Shown here in pieces: positions 20,704 through 30,209 of a DNA stretch of 64,000 nt. Each line of letters opens with the position of its first letter. The first letter of the stretch is position 1. Source of the stretch: Mycobacterium sp. PS03-16 (GTDB taxonomy: Bacteria > Actinomycetota > Actinomycetes > Mycobacteriales > Mycobacteriaceae); contig NZ_SPQO01000017.1 in NCBI RefSeq assembly GCF_004570325.1, forward strand, positions 1 through 64,000, read 5' to 3'. The position numbers were made by a program, and so were the translations under genes. The notes beneath the pieces were generated by a model. The model ran no database searches, had not been told where the DNA came from, and saw nothing but the letters and a program-made list of their open reading frames with translations.

Positions 20704-22953
20704 GTGCTGGAGTCCCTCACCCGGTTGGCGATCGCCGCGCCTCGGCGGGTGATCGCCGCGGCCGTCGCCGTGCTGATCGCCGCCGCGGTCTTCGGCATTC
20801 CGGTCACCGAGAGCCTGTCGGGCGGCGGCTTCCGCGATCCGGGCTCTGCGTCCGCGCGCGGATCGGCCGTCCTCGCCACCACCTTCGGCCAGCCGGAGCT
20901 GCAGTTGCTGCTCACGGTGACCGCGCCGGACGGTGCGCTCACGGGGGCGGGCGCCGCGGTCGGCGCCGACGTCGTCACCGCGCTGGAACGCTCACCGCAC
21001 GTTGCCTACGTCCGGGCGCCGTGGGGTGCGCCGGCCCCCGATCTGGTCAGCACTGATGGGACCACGGCGTTGGTCGTCGCGGGTCTCATCGGCGACGAGA
21101 GCGAGGCCGCCGCTCATGCCGCCGATCTGTCGTCGGCGCTCGCGGGTCCCACCGGCGGTGTCACCGTGCGCGCCGGGGGATCAGCGGCGGTCAACGCGCA
21201 GATCAACGCGCAGACCGAGAACGACCTGCTGACCATGGAGTCCATCGCGCTGCCGCTCAGTTTCCTGGTGCTGGTGTGGGTGTTCGGTGGACTGTTCGCC
21301 GCGCTGCTGCCGATGGCGGTCGGCGCGCTGGCCATCCTGGGGTCGATGGCGGTGCTGCGCGGCATCGCGATGGTCACCGACGTCTCGGTGTTCGCGCTCA
21401 ATCTCGCCGTGGCGATGGGCCTGGCTCTCGCGATCGACTACACGCTGCTCATTCTCAGCAGGTTCCGTGACGAGATCGCCGACGGCGGGTCCCGCGACGC
21501 GGCGCTGCTGCAGACCATGTCGGCCGCCGGCCGCACCGTGACGTTCTCCGCCGTGATCGTCGGGTTGTCGATGCTGCCCATGGCGCTCTTCCCGATGTAC
21601 TTCTTGAAATCCTTCGCCTACGCGGGTGTTGCGGTGGTGGCGTTCACGCTGGGCGCCGCGCTCGTGGTCACCCCGGCCGCCGTCACACTGCTCGGTGACC
21701 GGCTCGACGCCGTCGACGTGCGCCGGTTCGCCCGGCGGGTGACAGGACGGCCCCCGCCGACGCGGCGGCCGGTGCCGGAGATGTTCTGGTACCGCGCCGC
21801 CCGAGCCGTGACGCGGCGCGGGACGGCGCTCAGCGTGGCCGTGGTGACGGTGCTGGTGTTGCTCGGCACGCCGTTCCTCGGTGTGCGCTGGGGTTTCCCC
21901 GACGACCGCGTGCTGCCCGCGTCGGCCGATGCACATCTCGTCGGCGACATGCTGCGCACGCAGTTCACGGCGGACTCCGCGACGACGGTCACGGTCGTGC
22001 TGCCCGACGTGACCGGCGTGCCACCCGACGCCATCGGCGCTTACGCGGCCGCCCTGTCACGCGTGCCCGAGGTGCCGTGGGTGTCCTCACCGGCGGGCAC
22101 CTTCGCGGGCGGGCACCGCACGGGACCGCCCTCGGGGCCGGCCGGCACCGCCGAGGGCAGTGCGTTCCTGACCGTCGCCAGCACCGCCCCGCTCGATTCG
22201 GCCGAGTCCGACACCCAGCTCGACCAGTTGCACGCCGTCGCCCCACCGGACGGTCGCGAGGCGCTGCTCACCGGAACGGCGCAGAGCAACCGCGACATCG
22301 TCGACGCCGTCGTCACCCGGATGCCGCTGGTGATGGGCGTCATCGGGATCACGGCCCTCGTCCTGTTGTTCCTGCTGACCGGCAGCGTCGTGCTACCGGT
22401 CAAGGCGGTGCTGCTCAACATCCTGTCGCTCACCGCCGCGTTCGGGGCATTGGTGTGGATCTTCCAGGACGGCCACCTGGGCGCGTTGGGCACCACCAGC
22501 ACCGGGACGATCGGTGTGACGGTGCCCGTCCTGCTGTTCTGCATCGCCTTCGGGCTGTCGATGGACTACGAGGTCTTCCTGCTCGCCCGGATCCGCGAAT
22601 TCTGGCTGCGGTCGGGGCGGACCCGCGCCGACAACGACGAGGCGGTCGCCCTGGGTCTCGCGCACACCGGACGGGTGATCACCGCGGCGGCGCTGATCAT
22701 GGCGATCTCCTTCGCGGCGCTGATCGCGGCGGAGGTGTCGTTCATGCGCATGCTCGGCGTGGGGCTCACGCTGGCCGTATTGATGGACGCGACCCTGGTC
22801 CGATTGGTGCTGGTGCCGGCGTTCATGCATGTCATGGGTCCGGCCAATTGGTGGGCCCCGGCGCCGCTGGCCCGCTGGCACGCCCGGTTCGGCATCCGCG
22901 AGCCCGTCACCCCGGCGGCGGCGTGCGCCGTCGCGCATCCACCCGTCCGGTGA
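20704..22953 (+). CDS. MmpL-family RND transporter
   Basis: A 749-residue integral membrane transporter of the MmpL/RND family. One N-terminal helix, an extracytoplasmic domain (about 40-175), a block of five helices (about 180-345), a second outer domain and a second helix block (about 540-730) give the usual duplicated layout. Conserved AMGLALAIDYTLLIL and FGLSMDYEVFLLARIREFW segments carry the proton-relay Asp/Tyr. It begins eight bases after the flavin enzyme, so it is probably the exporter of this pathway's lipophilic product. The last 47 bases overlap the opposing nuclease-like gene. Confidence 0.92.
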   Translation: MLESLTRLAIAAPRRVIAAAVAVLIAAAVFGIPVTESLSGGGFRDPGSASARGSAVLATTFGQPELQLLLTVTAPDGALTGAGAAVGADVVTALERSPHVAYVRAPWGAPAPDLVSTDGTTALVVAGLIGDESEAAAHAADLSSALAGPTGGVTVRAGGSAAVNAQINAQTENDLLTMESIALPLSFLVLVWVFGGLFAALLPMAVGALAILGSMAVLRGIAMVTDVSVFALNLAVAMGLALAIDYTLLILSRFRDEIADGGSRDAALLQTMSAAGRTVTFSAVIVGLSMLPMALFPMYFLKSFAYAGVAVVAFTLGAALVVTPAAVTLLGDRLDAVDVRRFARRVTGRPPPTRRPVPEMFWYRAARAVTRRGTALSVAVVTVLVLLGTPFLGVRWGFPDDRVLPASADAHLVGDMLRTQFTADSATTVTVVLPDVTGVPPDAIGAYAAALSRVPEVPWVSSPAGTFAGGHRTGPPSGPAGTAEGSAFLTVASTAPLDSAESDTQLDQLHAVAPPDGREALLTGTAQSNRDIVDAVVTRMPLVMGVIGITALVLLFLLTGSVVLPVKAVLLNILSLTAAFGALVWIFQDGHLGALGTTSTGTIGVTVPVLLFCIAFGLSMDYEVFLLARIREFWLRSGRTRADNDEAVALGLAHTGRVITAAALIMAISFAALIAAEVSFMRMLGVGLTLAVLMDATLVRLVLVPAFMHVMGPANWWAPAPLARWHARFGIREPVTPAAACAVAHPPVR

Positions 22954-23881
22954 TGCACGAGGTCTGGCCCCCGGTGCGCCGGAACCGGCAGCGCACTCCG
23001 AAGTGATCCGACGGGAAGATCCGCGGATCCGTCTTGGAGATCGGCTCGGTACCCATCAGCTCGATGTCCTCGGCCACCCAGGCGCGGCCCTTGAGCAGCA
23101 CCCGGTCGAAGCGGACCTGGCGGTGCTTGTGCTTCATGTCGTAGCGCATCAGGTTGATCGAGGTGTCCTCGGTGTAGCCGTCCTCGTCCGGACGCAGATA
23201 CGGCCACACGTCACGGTAGGGACCGCCGATCCGTCCGTTCTCGTCGTCACGCATGTTGAAATCGCCCATTACGACGGCGTTCTCGGCGTCGCGCAGAGAG
23301 CGGAACAGTGCACGTAGCTGCCAGCCTCTGATCCAGCGCGACCGCTTCCCGCTGTCCAGGTGAACCGAGCAGACCGCGGTGCGGCCACCGTCGGTCAGGA
23401 AGTCGGCACGCAACACGCCGCGGTTCGCCCTCGTGGGCAGGCGCAGGTAGGCGGCCCGCTGTACAGGCAGCCGCGACAGCAGCAGCATGCCGTAGTTGCC
23501 GACGTCGCCGCCGACCACCGCCGCGGCGCGGTAGTCGGCACGGATCCACGGCTGAGCGAGGAAGATGTCGAGGGCTTCGGGGGTGACCTCCTGGAACACC
23601 ATGACGTCCGGCGGGTCCGCTCTCAGGAGGCCGGCGATGTGACGGAATCGCGCGGCGGCACTTTTCGCGTCGAACCAGATGTTGTAGGTCGACATGCTGA
23701 GCGCGTCTCGCTCGACGTGGCCCCCGGCGGTGGCGGTGACCCAGCGGTCCGCGTCGGCGTCGAAGACCCGCACCTCGACGTTGCGTCTGTTCACGCCCGG
23801 GGAGTAGCCACCGAAACCGGCCCGGAACCACCGAACGCCGGTTCCCGGCCACGGTGTGCCTCCGGGTGGTCGTGAAGTCAC
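22907..23881 (-). CDS. Endonuclease/exonuclease/phosphatase family protein
   Basis: Up to 324 residues with the EEP fold: STYNIWFD (Asn), VMVFQEVT (Glu), VHLDS, MGDFNMRD (catalytic Asp/Asn) and C-terminal FPSDHFGVRC (Asp-His). The family includes nucleases, phosphodiesterases and sphingomyelinase-like enzymes, and the substrate cannot be told. The start is uncertain: GTG 23881, GTG 23794 or ATG in MSTYNIW are possible and none has a strong ribosome site. It lies divergent from parA, and its 3' end overlaps the MmpL gene. Confidence 0.8.
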   Translation of the reverse strand: MTSRPPGGTPWPGTGVRWFRAGFGGYSPGVNRRNVEVRVFDADADRWVTATAGGHVERDALSMSTYNIWFDAKSAAARFRHIAGLLRADPPDVMVFQEVTPEALDIFLAQPWIRADYRAAAVVGGDVGNYGMLLLSRLPVQRAAYLRLPTRANRGVLRADFLTDGGRTAVCSVHLDSGKRSRWIRGWQLRALFRSLRDAENAVVMGDFNMRDDENGRIGGPYRDVWPYLRPDEDGYTEDTSINLMRYDMKHKHRQVRFDRVLLKGRAWVAEDIELMGTEPISKTDPRIFPSDHFGVRCRFRRTGGQTSCITGRVDARRRTPPPG

Positions 23882-23916
23882 CCGCGGGTCTGCCCGTGTG
23901 AGCAGCGCCGCAACGT

Positions 23917-23971
23917 TAGACTTGGCCGGATGTTCGCCCTGCGTCCCACCTGGTCCGGCGGTCCGGCATGA
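23917..23971 (+). promoter_or_regulatory. parA promoter with leaderless 13-codon ORF
   Basis: A -10 hexamer TAGACT (23917-23922) is followed seven bases later by ATG at 23930. That ATG opens the frame MFALRPTWSGGPA, whose stop TGA (23969-23971) overlaps the parA ATG (23968) as ATGA. The arrangement is that of a leaderless transcript whose first short ORF hands ribosomes to parA, which has only a weak ribosome site of its own. Seen directly; start site and translation are inferred. Confidence 0.5.
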
Positions 23972-24840
23972 CCGACGACGCCGCAGGTCCGGACGCGCCG
24001 GTGCCGGCCGGGCTGACCGGGCGGCCGCCGCGCTCGATCCCGGAACCGGCCCCGCGCAGCGCGCACGGTCCGGCCAAGGTCATCGCGATGTGCAACCAGA
24101 AGGGCGGCGTCGGCAAGACCACCTCGACCATCAATCTCGGCGCCAGCCTCGCCGAGTACGGCAGGCGGGTGCTGTTGGTCGACCTCGATCCGCAGGGGGC
24201 GCTGTCCGCCGGGCTGGGTGTACCGCACTACGAACTCGACCACACGGTGCACAACCTGCTGGTCGAACCGCGGGTCTCGATCGACGAAGTGCTGATCAAG
24301 ACCCGCGTCACCGGCCTCGACCTGGTGCCGAGCAACATCGATCTGTCGGCCGCGGAGATCCAGCTGGTCAACGAGGTCGGACGTGAACAGACGCTGGGCC
24401 GGGCGCTGTACCCGGTGCTCGATCGCTACGACTACGTGCTGATCGACTGCCAGCCGTCGCTCGGTCTGCTCACCGTCAACGGCTTGGCGTGTAGCGACGG
24501 GGTGATCATCCCCACCGAATGCGAGTACTTCTCGCTGCGCGGGCTGGCGCTGCTCACCGACACCGTCGACAAGGTCCGCGACCGGCTCAACCCGAAGCTC
24601 GACATCAGCGGCATCCTGGTCACGCGCTACGACCCGCGCACCGTCAACGCCCGCGAGGTGATGGCCCGGGTGGTCGAGCGGTTCGGCGACCTGGTGTTCG
24701 ACACCGTGATCACCCGCACCGTCCGCTTCCCGGAGACCAGCGTCGCCGGGGAGCCCATCACCACGTGGGCGCCGAAATCCACCGGCGCCGAGGCATACCG
24801 GTCCTTGGCGCGGGAAGTCATCTACCGGTTCGGCGCGTGA
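23968..24840 (+). CDS. ParA/Soj-type ATPase (Rv1708 type)
   Basis: A 290-residue deviant-Walker ATPase. After a Pro-rich 35-residue tail comes CNQKGGVGKTTSTINL (Walker A, 45-52), switch LLVDLDPQGALSAGLG and VLIDCQPSLGLLTVN. There is no parB beside it. Instead it heads the scpA-scpB operon, as Rv1708 does, so it is the second mycobacterial ParA and not the origin-proximal one. Its stop overlaps the scpA GTG by four bases. Confidence 0.9.
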   Translation: MTDDAAGPDAPVPAGLTGRPPRSIPEPAPRSAHGPAKVIAMCNQKGGVGKTTSTINLGASLAEYGRRVLLVDLDPQGALSAGLGVPHYELDHTVHNLLVEPRVSIDEVLIKTRVTGLDLVPSNIDLSAAEIQLVNEVGREQTLGRALYPVLDRYDYVLIDCQPSLGLLTVNGLACSDGVIIPTECEYFSLRGLALLTDTVDKVRDRLNPKLDISGILVTRYDPRTVNAREVMARVVERFGDLVFDTVITRTVRFPETSVAGEPITTWAPKSTGAEAYRSLAREVIYRFGA

Positions 24841-25655
24841 GCGCGGAGACCGCCGATCAGCCCGAGCAGAGTCGATTCCAGGTACGGCTGAGCAATTTCG
24901 AGGGTCCGTTCGACCTGCTGCTGCAGCTCATCTTCGCCCACCGGCTCGACGTCACGGAGGTGGCGCTGCACCAGGTGACCGACGACTTCATCGCCTACAC
25001 CAAGGAGATCGGCAGCCAACTCGAACTCGACGAGACCACCGCGTTCCTCGTCATCGCGGCCACCCTGCTGGACCTCAAGGCGGCCCGACTGCTGCCGGCC
25101 GGCGAGGTCCACGACGAGGAGGACCTGGCGCTGCTGGAGGTGCGTGACCTGCTGTTCGCCCGGCTGCTGCAGTACCGCGCTTTCAAGCACGTCGCGGTCA
25201 TGTTCGCCGAGCTCGAGGCCGCCGCCCTGCGCAGCTATCCGCGTGCGGTGTCGCTCGAGGAGCGATTCTCGGCCCTGCTGCCCGAGGTGATGCTGGGCGT
25301 GGACGCCGATCGCTTCGCCCAGATCGCGGCCGCCGCCTTCACGCCACGGCCAGTGCCCACCGTCGGCACCGATCATCTGCACGCACCGGCGGTGTCGGTG
25401 CCCGAACAGGCCAAACGGCTGCTGGCGCTGCTCGAACAGCGCGGTCAGGGCCAGTGGGCGACGTTCACTGATCTGGTCGCCGACTGCCGCGGTGGCATCG
25501 AGATCGTCGGGCGCTTCCTGGCGCTGCTCGAACTGTTCCGTGCCAGGGCGGTAGCATTCGACCAGGCAGAACCGCTAGGTGTGCTCCAGGTTTCGTGGAC
25601 CGGGGACCGGCCGACCAACGAACAACTGGCAACCGTCGACGCGGGGGAGCAGTAG
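24837..25655 (+). CDS. scpA: Segregation and condensation protein A
   Basis: A 272-residue ScpA kleisin, which with ScpB and Smc compacts and separates chromosomes. The N-terminal conserved block VRLSNFEGPFDLLLQLI and ATLLDLKAARLLP are typical, and the C-terminal winged-helix part ends near FRARAVAFDQAEPLGVLQV. GTG 24837 overlaps the parA stop; the frame is open far upstream only as a shadow of parA. It is followed directly by scpB. Confidence 0.94.
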   Translation: MSAETADQPEQSRFQVRLSNFEGPFDLLLQLIFAHRLDVTEVALHQVTDDFIAYTKEIGSQLELDETTAFLVIAATLLDLKAARLLPAGEVHDEEDLALLEVRDLLFARLLQYRAFKHVAVMFAELEAAALRSYPRAVSLEERFSALLPEVMLGVDADRFAQIAAAAFTPRPVPTVGTDHLHAPAVSVPEQAKRLLALLEQRGQGQWATFTDLVADCRGGIEIVGRFLALLELFRARAVAFDQAEPLGVLQVSWTGDRPTNEQLATVDAGEQ

Positions 25656-25660
25656 AAGTC

Positions 25661-26368
25661 ATGACCGACGACATCTCCGGTGCCGAGCCCGGCATCGACG
25701 TCGCCAGTACCCCCGACCTCGGCGAACCCGAACTCGACGGCGCCGAACTCGCCGCCGTTCTGGAGGCACTGCTGCTGGTGGTGGACACCCCGGTGAGCAT
25801 CGATGCGCTGGCGTCGGCGACCGATCAGCCCGCCTACCGCATCGCCGCCACGCTGGCCCAGATGGCCAACGACCTCGCGGCCCGGGACAGCGGCATCGAC
25901 CTGCGCGAGGCCGCCGGCGGCTGGCGGATGTACACCAGGGCCCGCTACGCGCCGTACGTGGAACGGCTGCTGCTCGACGGTGCGCGCTCCAAGCTGACCC
26001 GCGCGGCGCTCGAGACGCTGGCCGTGGTCGCCTACCGCCAGCCGGTGACCCGCGCTCGGGTCAGCGCGGTGCGCGGCGTCAACGTCGACGCGGTGATGCG
26101 TACCCTGCTGGCGCGCGGGCTGATCACCGAGGCCGGCACCGATCCGGACTCCGGCGCGGTGACGTTCTCGACCACCGAGCTGTTCCTCGAGCGACTCGGC
26201 GTGACGTCGCTGGCCGACCTGCCCGACATCGCGCCGCTGCTGCCCGATGTCGACGTGATCGACGACATCAGCGAAACCCTCGGCGACGAGCCGAGATTCG
26301 CCAAACTCGGCGGTGCGTCCGCACCCGCGAACGCACCGGTGACCTTCGACGTGGACCGGGAGCAATGA
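25661..26368 (+). CDS. scpB: Segregation and condensation protein B
   Basis: A 235-residue ScpB made of two winged-helix domains (about 25-105 and 110-185), with conserved LEALLLVVDTPVSIDALA, GGWRMYTR and ALETLAVVAYRQPVTRA. It partners ScpA in the Smc complex. ATG 25661 has GGGGGAGCAG upstream. The stop overlaps the rluB start by four bases. Confidence 0.94.
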   Translation: MTDDISGAEPGIDVASTPDLGEPELDGAELAAVLEALLLVVDTPVSIDALASATDQPAYRIAATLAQMANDLAARDSGIDLREAAGGWRMYTRARYAPYVERLLLDGARSKLTRAALETLAVVAYRQPVTRARVSAVRGVNVDAVMRTLLARGLITEAGTDPDSGAVTFSTTELFLERLGVTSLADLPDIAPLLPDVDVIDDISETLGDEPRFAKLGGASAPANAPVTFDVDREQ

Positions 26369-27108
26369 CTGACGACGACGGCGTACGGCTGCAGAAGGTG
26401 CTCTCCCAGGCGGGGGTGGCGTCCCGCCGGGTCGCCGAGAAGATGATCCTCGACGGCCGGGTCGAGGTGGACGGCCGCATCGTCACCGAACTCGGCACCC
26501 GGGTCGACCCGTCGGTCAGCGAGATCCGGGTCGACGGCACCCGCGTCGTGCTCGACGACACGCTGATGCACCTGGCGATCAACAAGCCGCGCGGCATGCA
26601 TTCGACGATGTCCGACGACCGCGGGCGGCCGTGCATCGGAGATCTGGTCGAGCACCGCGTGCGTGGCAACAAGGGGCTGTTCCACGTCGGCCGTCTCGAC
26701 GCGGACACCGAAGGACTGATGTTGTTGACCAACGACGGCGAACTGGCCCACCGGCTGATGCACCCGTCGTTCGAGGTGCCCAAGACCTATGTGGCCACGG
26801 TGCTCGGCACGGTGCCGCGCGGGCTGGGCAAGAAACTGCGCGCCGGGGTGGAACTCGACGACGGGCCCGCCCGCGTCGACGATTTCGCGGTGGTCGACGC
26901 GCTGCCCGGCAAGACCATGGTGCGGGTGACCCTGCACGAGGGGCGCAAGCGTATCGTGCGTCGACTGCTGGCCGCGGTCGGATATCCGGTGCAGGAGCTC
27001 GTGCGCACCGACATCGGCGCCGTGACGCTCGGCGACCAGCGTCCCGGCAGCATCCGCGCGTTGACGCGCAAAGAGATCGGCGATCTGTACAAGGCGGTGG
27101 GAATGTGA
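26365..27108 (+). CDS. rluB: Pseudouridine synthase, RluB/RsuA type
   Basis: A 247-residue RNA pseudouridine synthase. An N-terminal S4 domain (about 7-60) is followed by the RsuA-family catalytic domain with [17 protein letters not shown]; the catalytic Asp is residue 112. It probably modifies 23S rRNA (Rv1711 position). The order scpA-scpB-rluB-cmk is widely conserved. The stop overlaps the cmk GTG. Confidence 0.93.
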   Translation: MTDDDGVRLQKVLSQAGVASRRVAEKMILDGRVEVDGRIVTELGTRVDPSVSEIRVDGTRVVLDDTLMHLAINKPRGMHSTMSDDRGRPCIGDLVEHRVRGNKGLFHVGRLDADTEGLMLLTNDGELAHRLMHPSFEVPKTYVATVLGTVPRGLGKKLRAGVELDDGPARVDDFAVVDALPGKTMVRVTLHEGRKRIVRRLLAAVGYPVQELVRTDIGAVTLGDQRPGSIRALTRKEIGDLYKAVGM

Positions 27109-27839
27109 CCGGAGTGGTTCCGGGTGAGCGGCCGGGCGCTGTCCCCGGCGACGTCTCGGGCGACATGGTGATCGCCGTGGACGGGCCGGCCGGCACCGGA
27201 AAGTCGTCGGTGTCACGAGGTTTGGCGCGCGCACTGGCCGCGCGCTACCTCGACACCGGGGCGATGTACCGCATCGTCACCCTGGCCGTGCTGCGGGCGG
27301 GCGCCGACCTCGCCGACACCGCGGCGGTGACCGACGCCGCCGCTGCGGCCGATCTGACGGTCGGCTACAACCCCGACGAGGACCGGTCCTACCTTGCCGG
27401 AGAGGATGTTTCGAGCGAGATCCGCGGTGACGCGGTCACCGGCGCGGTGTCGGCGGTGTCGGCGGTGCCCGCCGTCCGGACGCGGCTCGTCGAACTACAG
27501 CGACTGCTGGCCGCCGGGCCGGGCAGCGTGGTGGTGGAAGGCCGCGACATCGGCACCGTGGTGCTGCCCGACGCCGACGTGAAGATCTTTCTCACCGCCT
27601 CGGCCGAGGAGCGGGCGCGCCGGCGCAACGACCAGAACATCGCCAACGGCCTGCCCGACGACTACGCCACGGTGCTGGCCGACGTGCAACGCCGCGACCA
27701 CCTGGACTCGACCCGCGCGGTGTCCCCGCTGCGCGCCGCCGAGGACGCGGTGGTGGTGGACACCAGCGACATGACCGAGGGTGAAGTGATCGCACATCTG
27801 CAGGATCTGGTGCACCAGCGGGCGGGGGTGCGGCCATGA
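27105..27839 (+). CDS. cmk: Cytidylate kinase
   Basis: A 244-residue CMP/dCMP kinase (ATP + CMP to ADP + CDP). P-loop [16 protein letters not shown] lies near 26-41, followed by LDTGAMYR and the CMP-binding [19 protein letters not shown] 27105 is chosen because it overlaps the rluB stop. ATG 27165, 20 codons in, gives a protein closer to the usual 220-230 residues and cannot be excluded. The stop overlaps the der start. Confidence 0.94.
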   Translation: MTGVVPGERPGAVPGDVSGDMVIAVDGPAGTGKSSVSRGLARALAARYLDTGAMYRIVTLAVLRAGADLADTAAVTDAAAAADLTVGYNPDEDRSYLAGEDVSSEIRGDAVTGAVSAVSAVPAVRTRLVELQRLLAAGPGSVVVEGRDIGTVVLPDADVKIFLTASAEERARRRNDQNIANGLPDDYATVLADVQRRDHLDSTRAVSPLRAAEDAVVVDTSDMTEGEVIAHLQDLVHQRAGVRP

Positions 27840-29248
27840 CCGACTCCCAGGACGGCACCTGGGTCGACGAGCGCGACTGGGAACTGGGTGCTGAAGAAGT
27901 CGCGGAGGCCATCGAGGAGGCCTCCGCCGCACCGCCGGTGCTCGCGGTCGTCGGCCGCCCCAATGTCGGCAAATCGACACTGGTGAACCGCATCCTGGGC
28001 CGGCGCGAGGCGGTGGTGCAGGACATCCCCGGGGTCACCCGTGACCGGGTGTCCTACGACGCCACCTGGTCGGGACGGCGGTTCATCGTGCAGGACACCG
28101 GCGGTTGGGAGCCCGACGCCAAGGGCCTGCAGCAACTCGTCGCCGACCAGGCGACCGTGGCGATGCGCACCGCCGACGCGATCGTCCTGGTGGTCGACGC
28201 GGTCGTGGGCGCCACCGCCGCCGACGAGGCGGCCGCACGGATGCTGCGCAAGTCGGGTAAGCCGGTGTTTGTGGCCGCCAACAAGGTCGACACCGAGCGC
28301 GGTGAGGCCGACGCCGCGGCGCTGTGGTCGCTCGGCATGGGGGAGCCGCACCCGGTCAGCGCGATGCACGGCCGCGGGGTCGCCGACCTGCTCGACCGGG
28401 TGCTCGAGAAGCTGCCCGAGGTCTCCGAGGTGGGGCCGGGTGGCGGCGGGCCGCGCCGCGTGGCACTGGTCGGAAAACCCAACGTCGGGAAGAGTTCGCT
28501 GCTCAACCGGCTCGCGGGCGACCAGCGGTCCGTGGTGCATGACGTGGCGGGCACCACCGTCGACCCGGTCGACTCCCTGATCGAACTCGGCGGGCGGACC
28601 TGGCGGTTCGTCGACACCGCCGGCCTGCGTCGCAAGGTCGGCCAGGCCAGTGGTCACGAGTTCTACGCGTCGGTGCGCACCCACGGTGCGATCGACGCGG
28701 CCGAGGTGGTGCTGGTGCTCATCGACGCCTCCCAGCCGCTCACCGAACAGGACCAGCGGGTCTTGACCATGGTGATCGAGGCGGGTCGCGCGCTGGTGCT
28801 GGCGTTCAACAAGTGGGACCTCGTCGACGAGGACCGGCGCTATCTGCTGGAGCGGGAGATCGACCGGGAGCTCGTCCAGGTGCAGTGGGCGCCGCGGATC
28901 AACATCTCCGCGATGACGGGCCGCGCGGTGCAGAAGCTGGTGCCCGCACTCGACACCGCGCTCGCCAGCTGGGACATGCGCATCCCGACCGGGCGGCTCA
29001 ACACCTTCTTCAAGGAGATCGTCGCCGCCACACCGCCACCCGTGCGGGGTGGCAAGCAACCCAGGATCCTGTTCGCCACCCAGGCCACCGCGCGGCCGCC
29101 GACGTTCGTGCTGTTCACCTCCGGCTTCCTGGAGGCGGGTTACCGCCGGTTCCTGGAGCGGCGGCTGCGGGAGACCTTCGGGTTCGAGGGCAGCCCGATC
29201 CGCATCAACGTGCGGGTGCGCGAGAAGCGGGGTCAGCGCTCCCGCTAA
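27836..29248 (+). CDS. der: Ribosome-assembly GTPase Der (EngA)
   Basis: A 470-residue double GTPase needed for 50S subunit assembly. G domain 1 starts GRPNVGKST near 40 and G domain 2 GKPNVGKSS at 213. Further motifs are [20 protein letters not shown] and NKWD. A C-terminal KH-like domain (about 385-470) follows. An acidic N-terminal extension of about 35 residues is typical of mycobacteria. It ends the parA-scpA-scpB-rluB-cmk-der operon. Confidence 0.96.
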   Translation: MTDSQDGTWVDERDWELGAEEVAEAIEEASAAPPVLAVVGRPNVGKSTLVNRILGRREAVVQDIPGVTRDRVSYDATWSGRRFIVQDTGGWEPDAKGLQQLVADQATVAMRTADAIVLVVDAVVGATAADEAAARMLRKSGKPVFVAANKVDTERGEADAAALWSLGMGEPHPVSAMHGRGVADLLDRVLEKLPEVSEVGPGGGGPRRVALVGKPNVGKSSLLNRLAGDQRSVVHDVAGTTVDPVDSLIELGGRTWRFVDTAGLRRKVGQASGHEFYASVRTHGAIDAAEVVLVLIDASQPLTEQDQRVLTMVIEAGRALVLAFNKWDLVDEDRRYLLEREIDRELVQVQWAPRINISAMTGRAVQKLVPALDTALASWDMRIPTGRLNTFFKEIVAATPPPVRGGKQPRILFATQATARPPTFVLFTSGFLEAGYRRFLERRLRETFGFEGSPIRINVRVREKRGQRSR

Positions 29249-29257
29249 GTTCGCCCG

Positions 29258-30040
29258 GTGTCCGTTCTCGAGATGATCCTGATCGCGCTGGCCGGGGTGG
29301 GGGCGGGCGCCATCAACGCCGTCGTCGGCTCCGGCACCCTGATCACGTTCCCGACGCTGGTGACGCTGGGCTTCCCGCCGGTGACCGCCACCATGTCCAA
29401 TGCGATCGGGCTGGTGGCGGGCGGCGTGTCGGGCACCTGGGGGTACCGCCGGGAACTGCGCGGACAGGGGAAGCGGCTGGCGTGGCAGGTGCCCGCCTCG
29501 CTGCTCGGCGCCGGGCTGGGGGCGTGGCTGCTGCTGCACCTGCCCGAGCGGGTGTTCATCACCGTGGTGCCGGTGCTGTTGATCGCCGCGCTCGTCCTGG
29601 TGGTGGTCGGGCCGCGGATTCAGGCGTGGGCCCGCCGGCGCGCCGAGGGGAGCGGCCGGTCGGTCGACCACATCGGGAGCGGCCGGCTCGCCGCCCTCGT
29701 CCTGGGAACCTTCGCCGTCGGGGTGTACGGCGGGTATTTCACCGCGGCGCAGGGAATCCTGCTCATCGCGATCATGGGAGCGCTGCTGCCCGAATCGATG
29801 CAACGGATGAACGCCGCCAAGAACCTGCTGTCGCTGATCGTCAACATCGTCGCCGCGGTCGGGTTCGCCTTGGTGGCGTTCGACCGGATCAGCTGGGCGG
29901 CGGCCGGCCTGATCGCCGCCGGATCGCTGCTCGGCGGGTTCCTCGGCGCACACTACGGACGCCGGTTGTCACCGAACGCGCTGCGGGCGGTGATCGTCGT
30001 GGTGGGTCTCGTCGGGCTGTGGCGGCTACTGACGGTGTAG
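29258..30040 (+). CDS. TauE/SafE-family permease 1
   Basis: A 260-residue membrane protein with about eight helices and the TauE/SafE pattern: an N-terminal GAGAINAVVGSGTLITFP repeat and a second half containing VGVYGGYFTAAQGILL. The family exports or moves sulfite, sulfonates or other organosulfur anions. GTG 29258 lies nine bases after der, so it may be read through from that operon. Substrate unknown. Confidence 0.88.
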   Translation: MSVLEMILIALAGVGAGAINAVVGSGTLITFPTLVTLGFPPVTATMSNAIGLVAGGVSGTWGYRRELRGQGKRLAWQVPASLLGAGLGAWLLLHLPERVFITVVPVLLIAALVLVVVGPRIQAWARRRAEGSGRSVDHIGSGRLAALVLGTFAVGVYGGYFTAAQGILLIAIMGALLPESMQRMNAAKNLLSLIVNIVAAVGFALVAFDRISWAAAGLIAAGSLLGGFLGAHYGRRLSPNALRAVIVVVGLVGLWRLLTV

Positions 30041-30098
30041 ATTGTCCAAGAAGCCACGCGCGAGCGTGGGCACACCTCAAGAGTGGAAGGGGGCAGAC

Positions 30099-30209
30099 AT
30101 GGCCGAACGTGCGTATCGCACCGCGCCGTCCGCCCTATCTGCACTCGAACCCTTCTGGCCGTCACGCCGGTTGATGGCATTCGACGAGTGGTGTCGCGCG
30201 CGAGTCTGA
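30099..30209 (+). CDS. 36-codon ORF between two TauE/SafE genes
   Basis: An ORF starting MAERAYRTAPSAL and ending WCRARV. It has a strong ribosome site (GGAAGGGGG, 30084-30092) seven bases before the ATG, and precedes the second permease by 66 bases. A 6-bp hairpin (30054-30069, loop GCGA) stands upstream. It could be a leader peptide for the permease or a small protein. It is not Cys-rich like the known mycobacterial cysteine attenuators; only one Cys lies three codons from the end. No family recognised. Confidence 0.45.
   Translation: MAERAYRTAPSALSALEPFWPSRRLMAFDEWCRARV

Noticed and set aside
27662..29953. 763-codon minus-strand frame opposite cmk, der and permease 1
   Set aside because: It crosses three well-identified genes on the other strand and has shadow composition with no domain.
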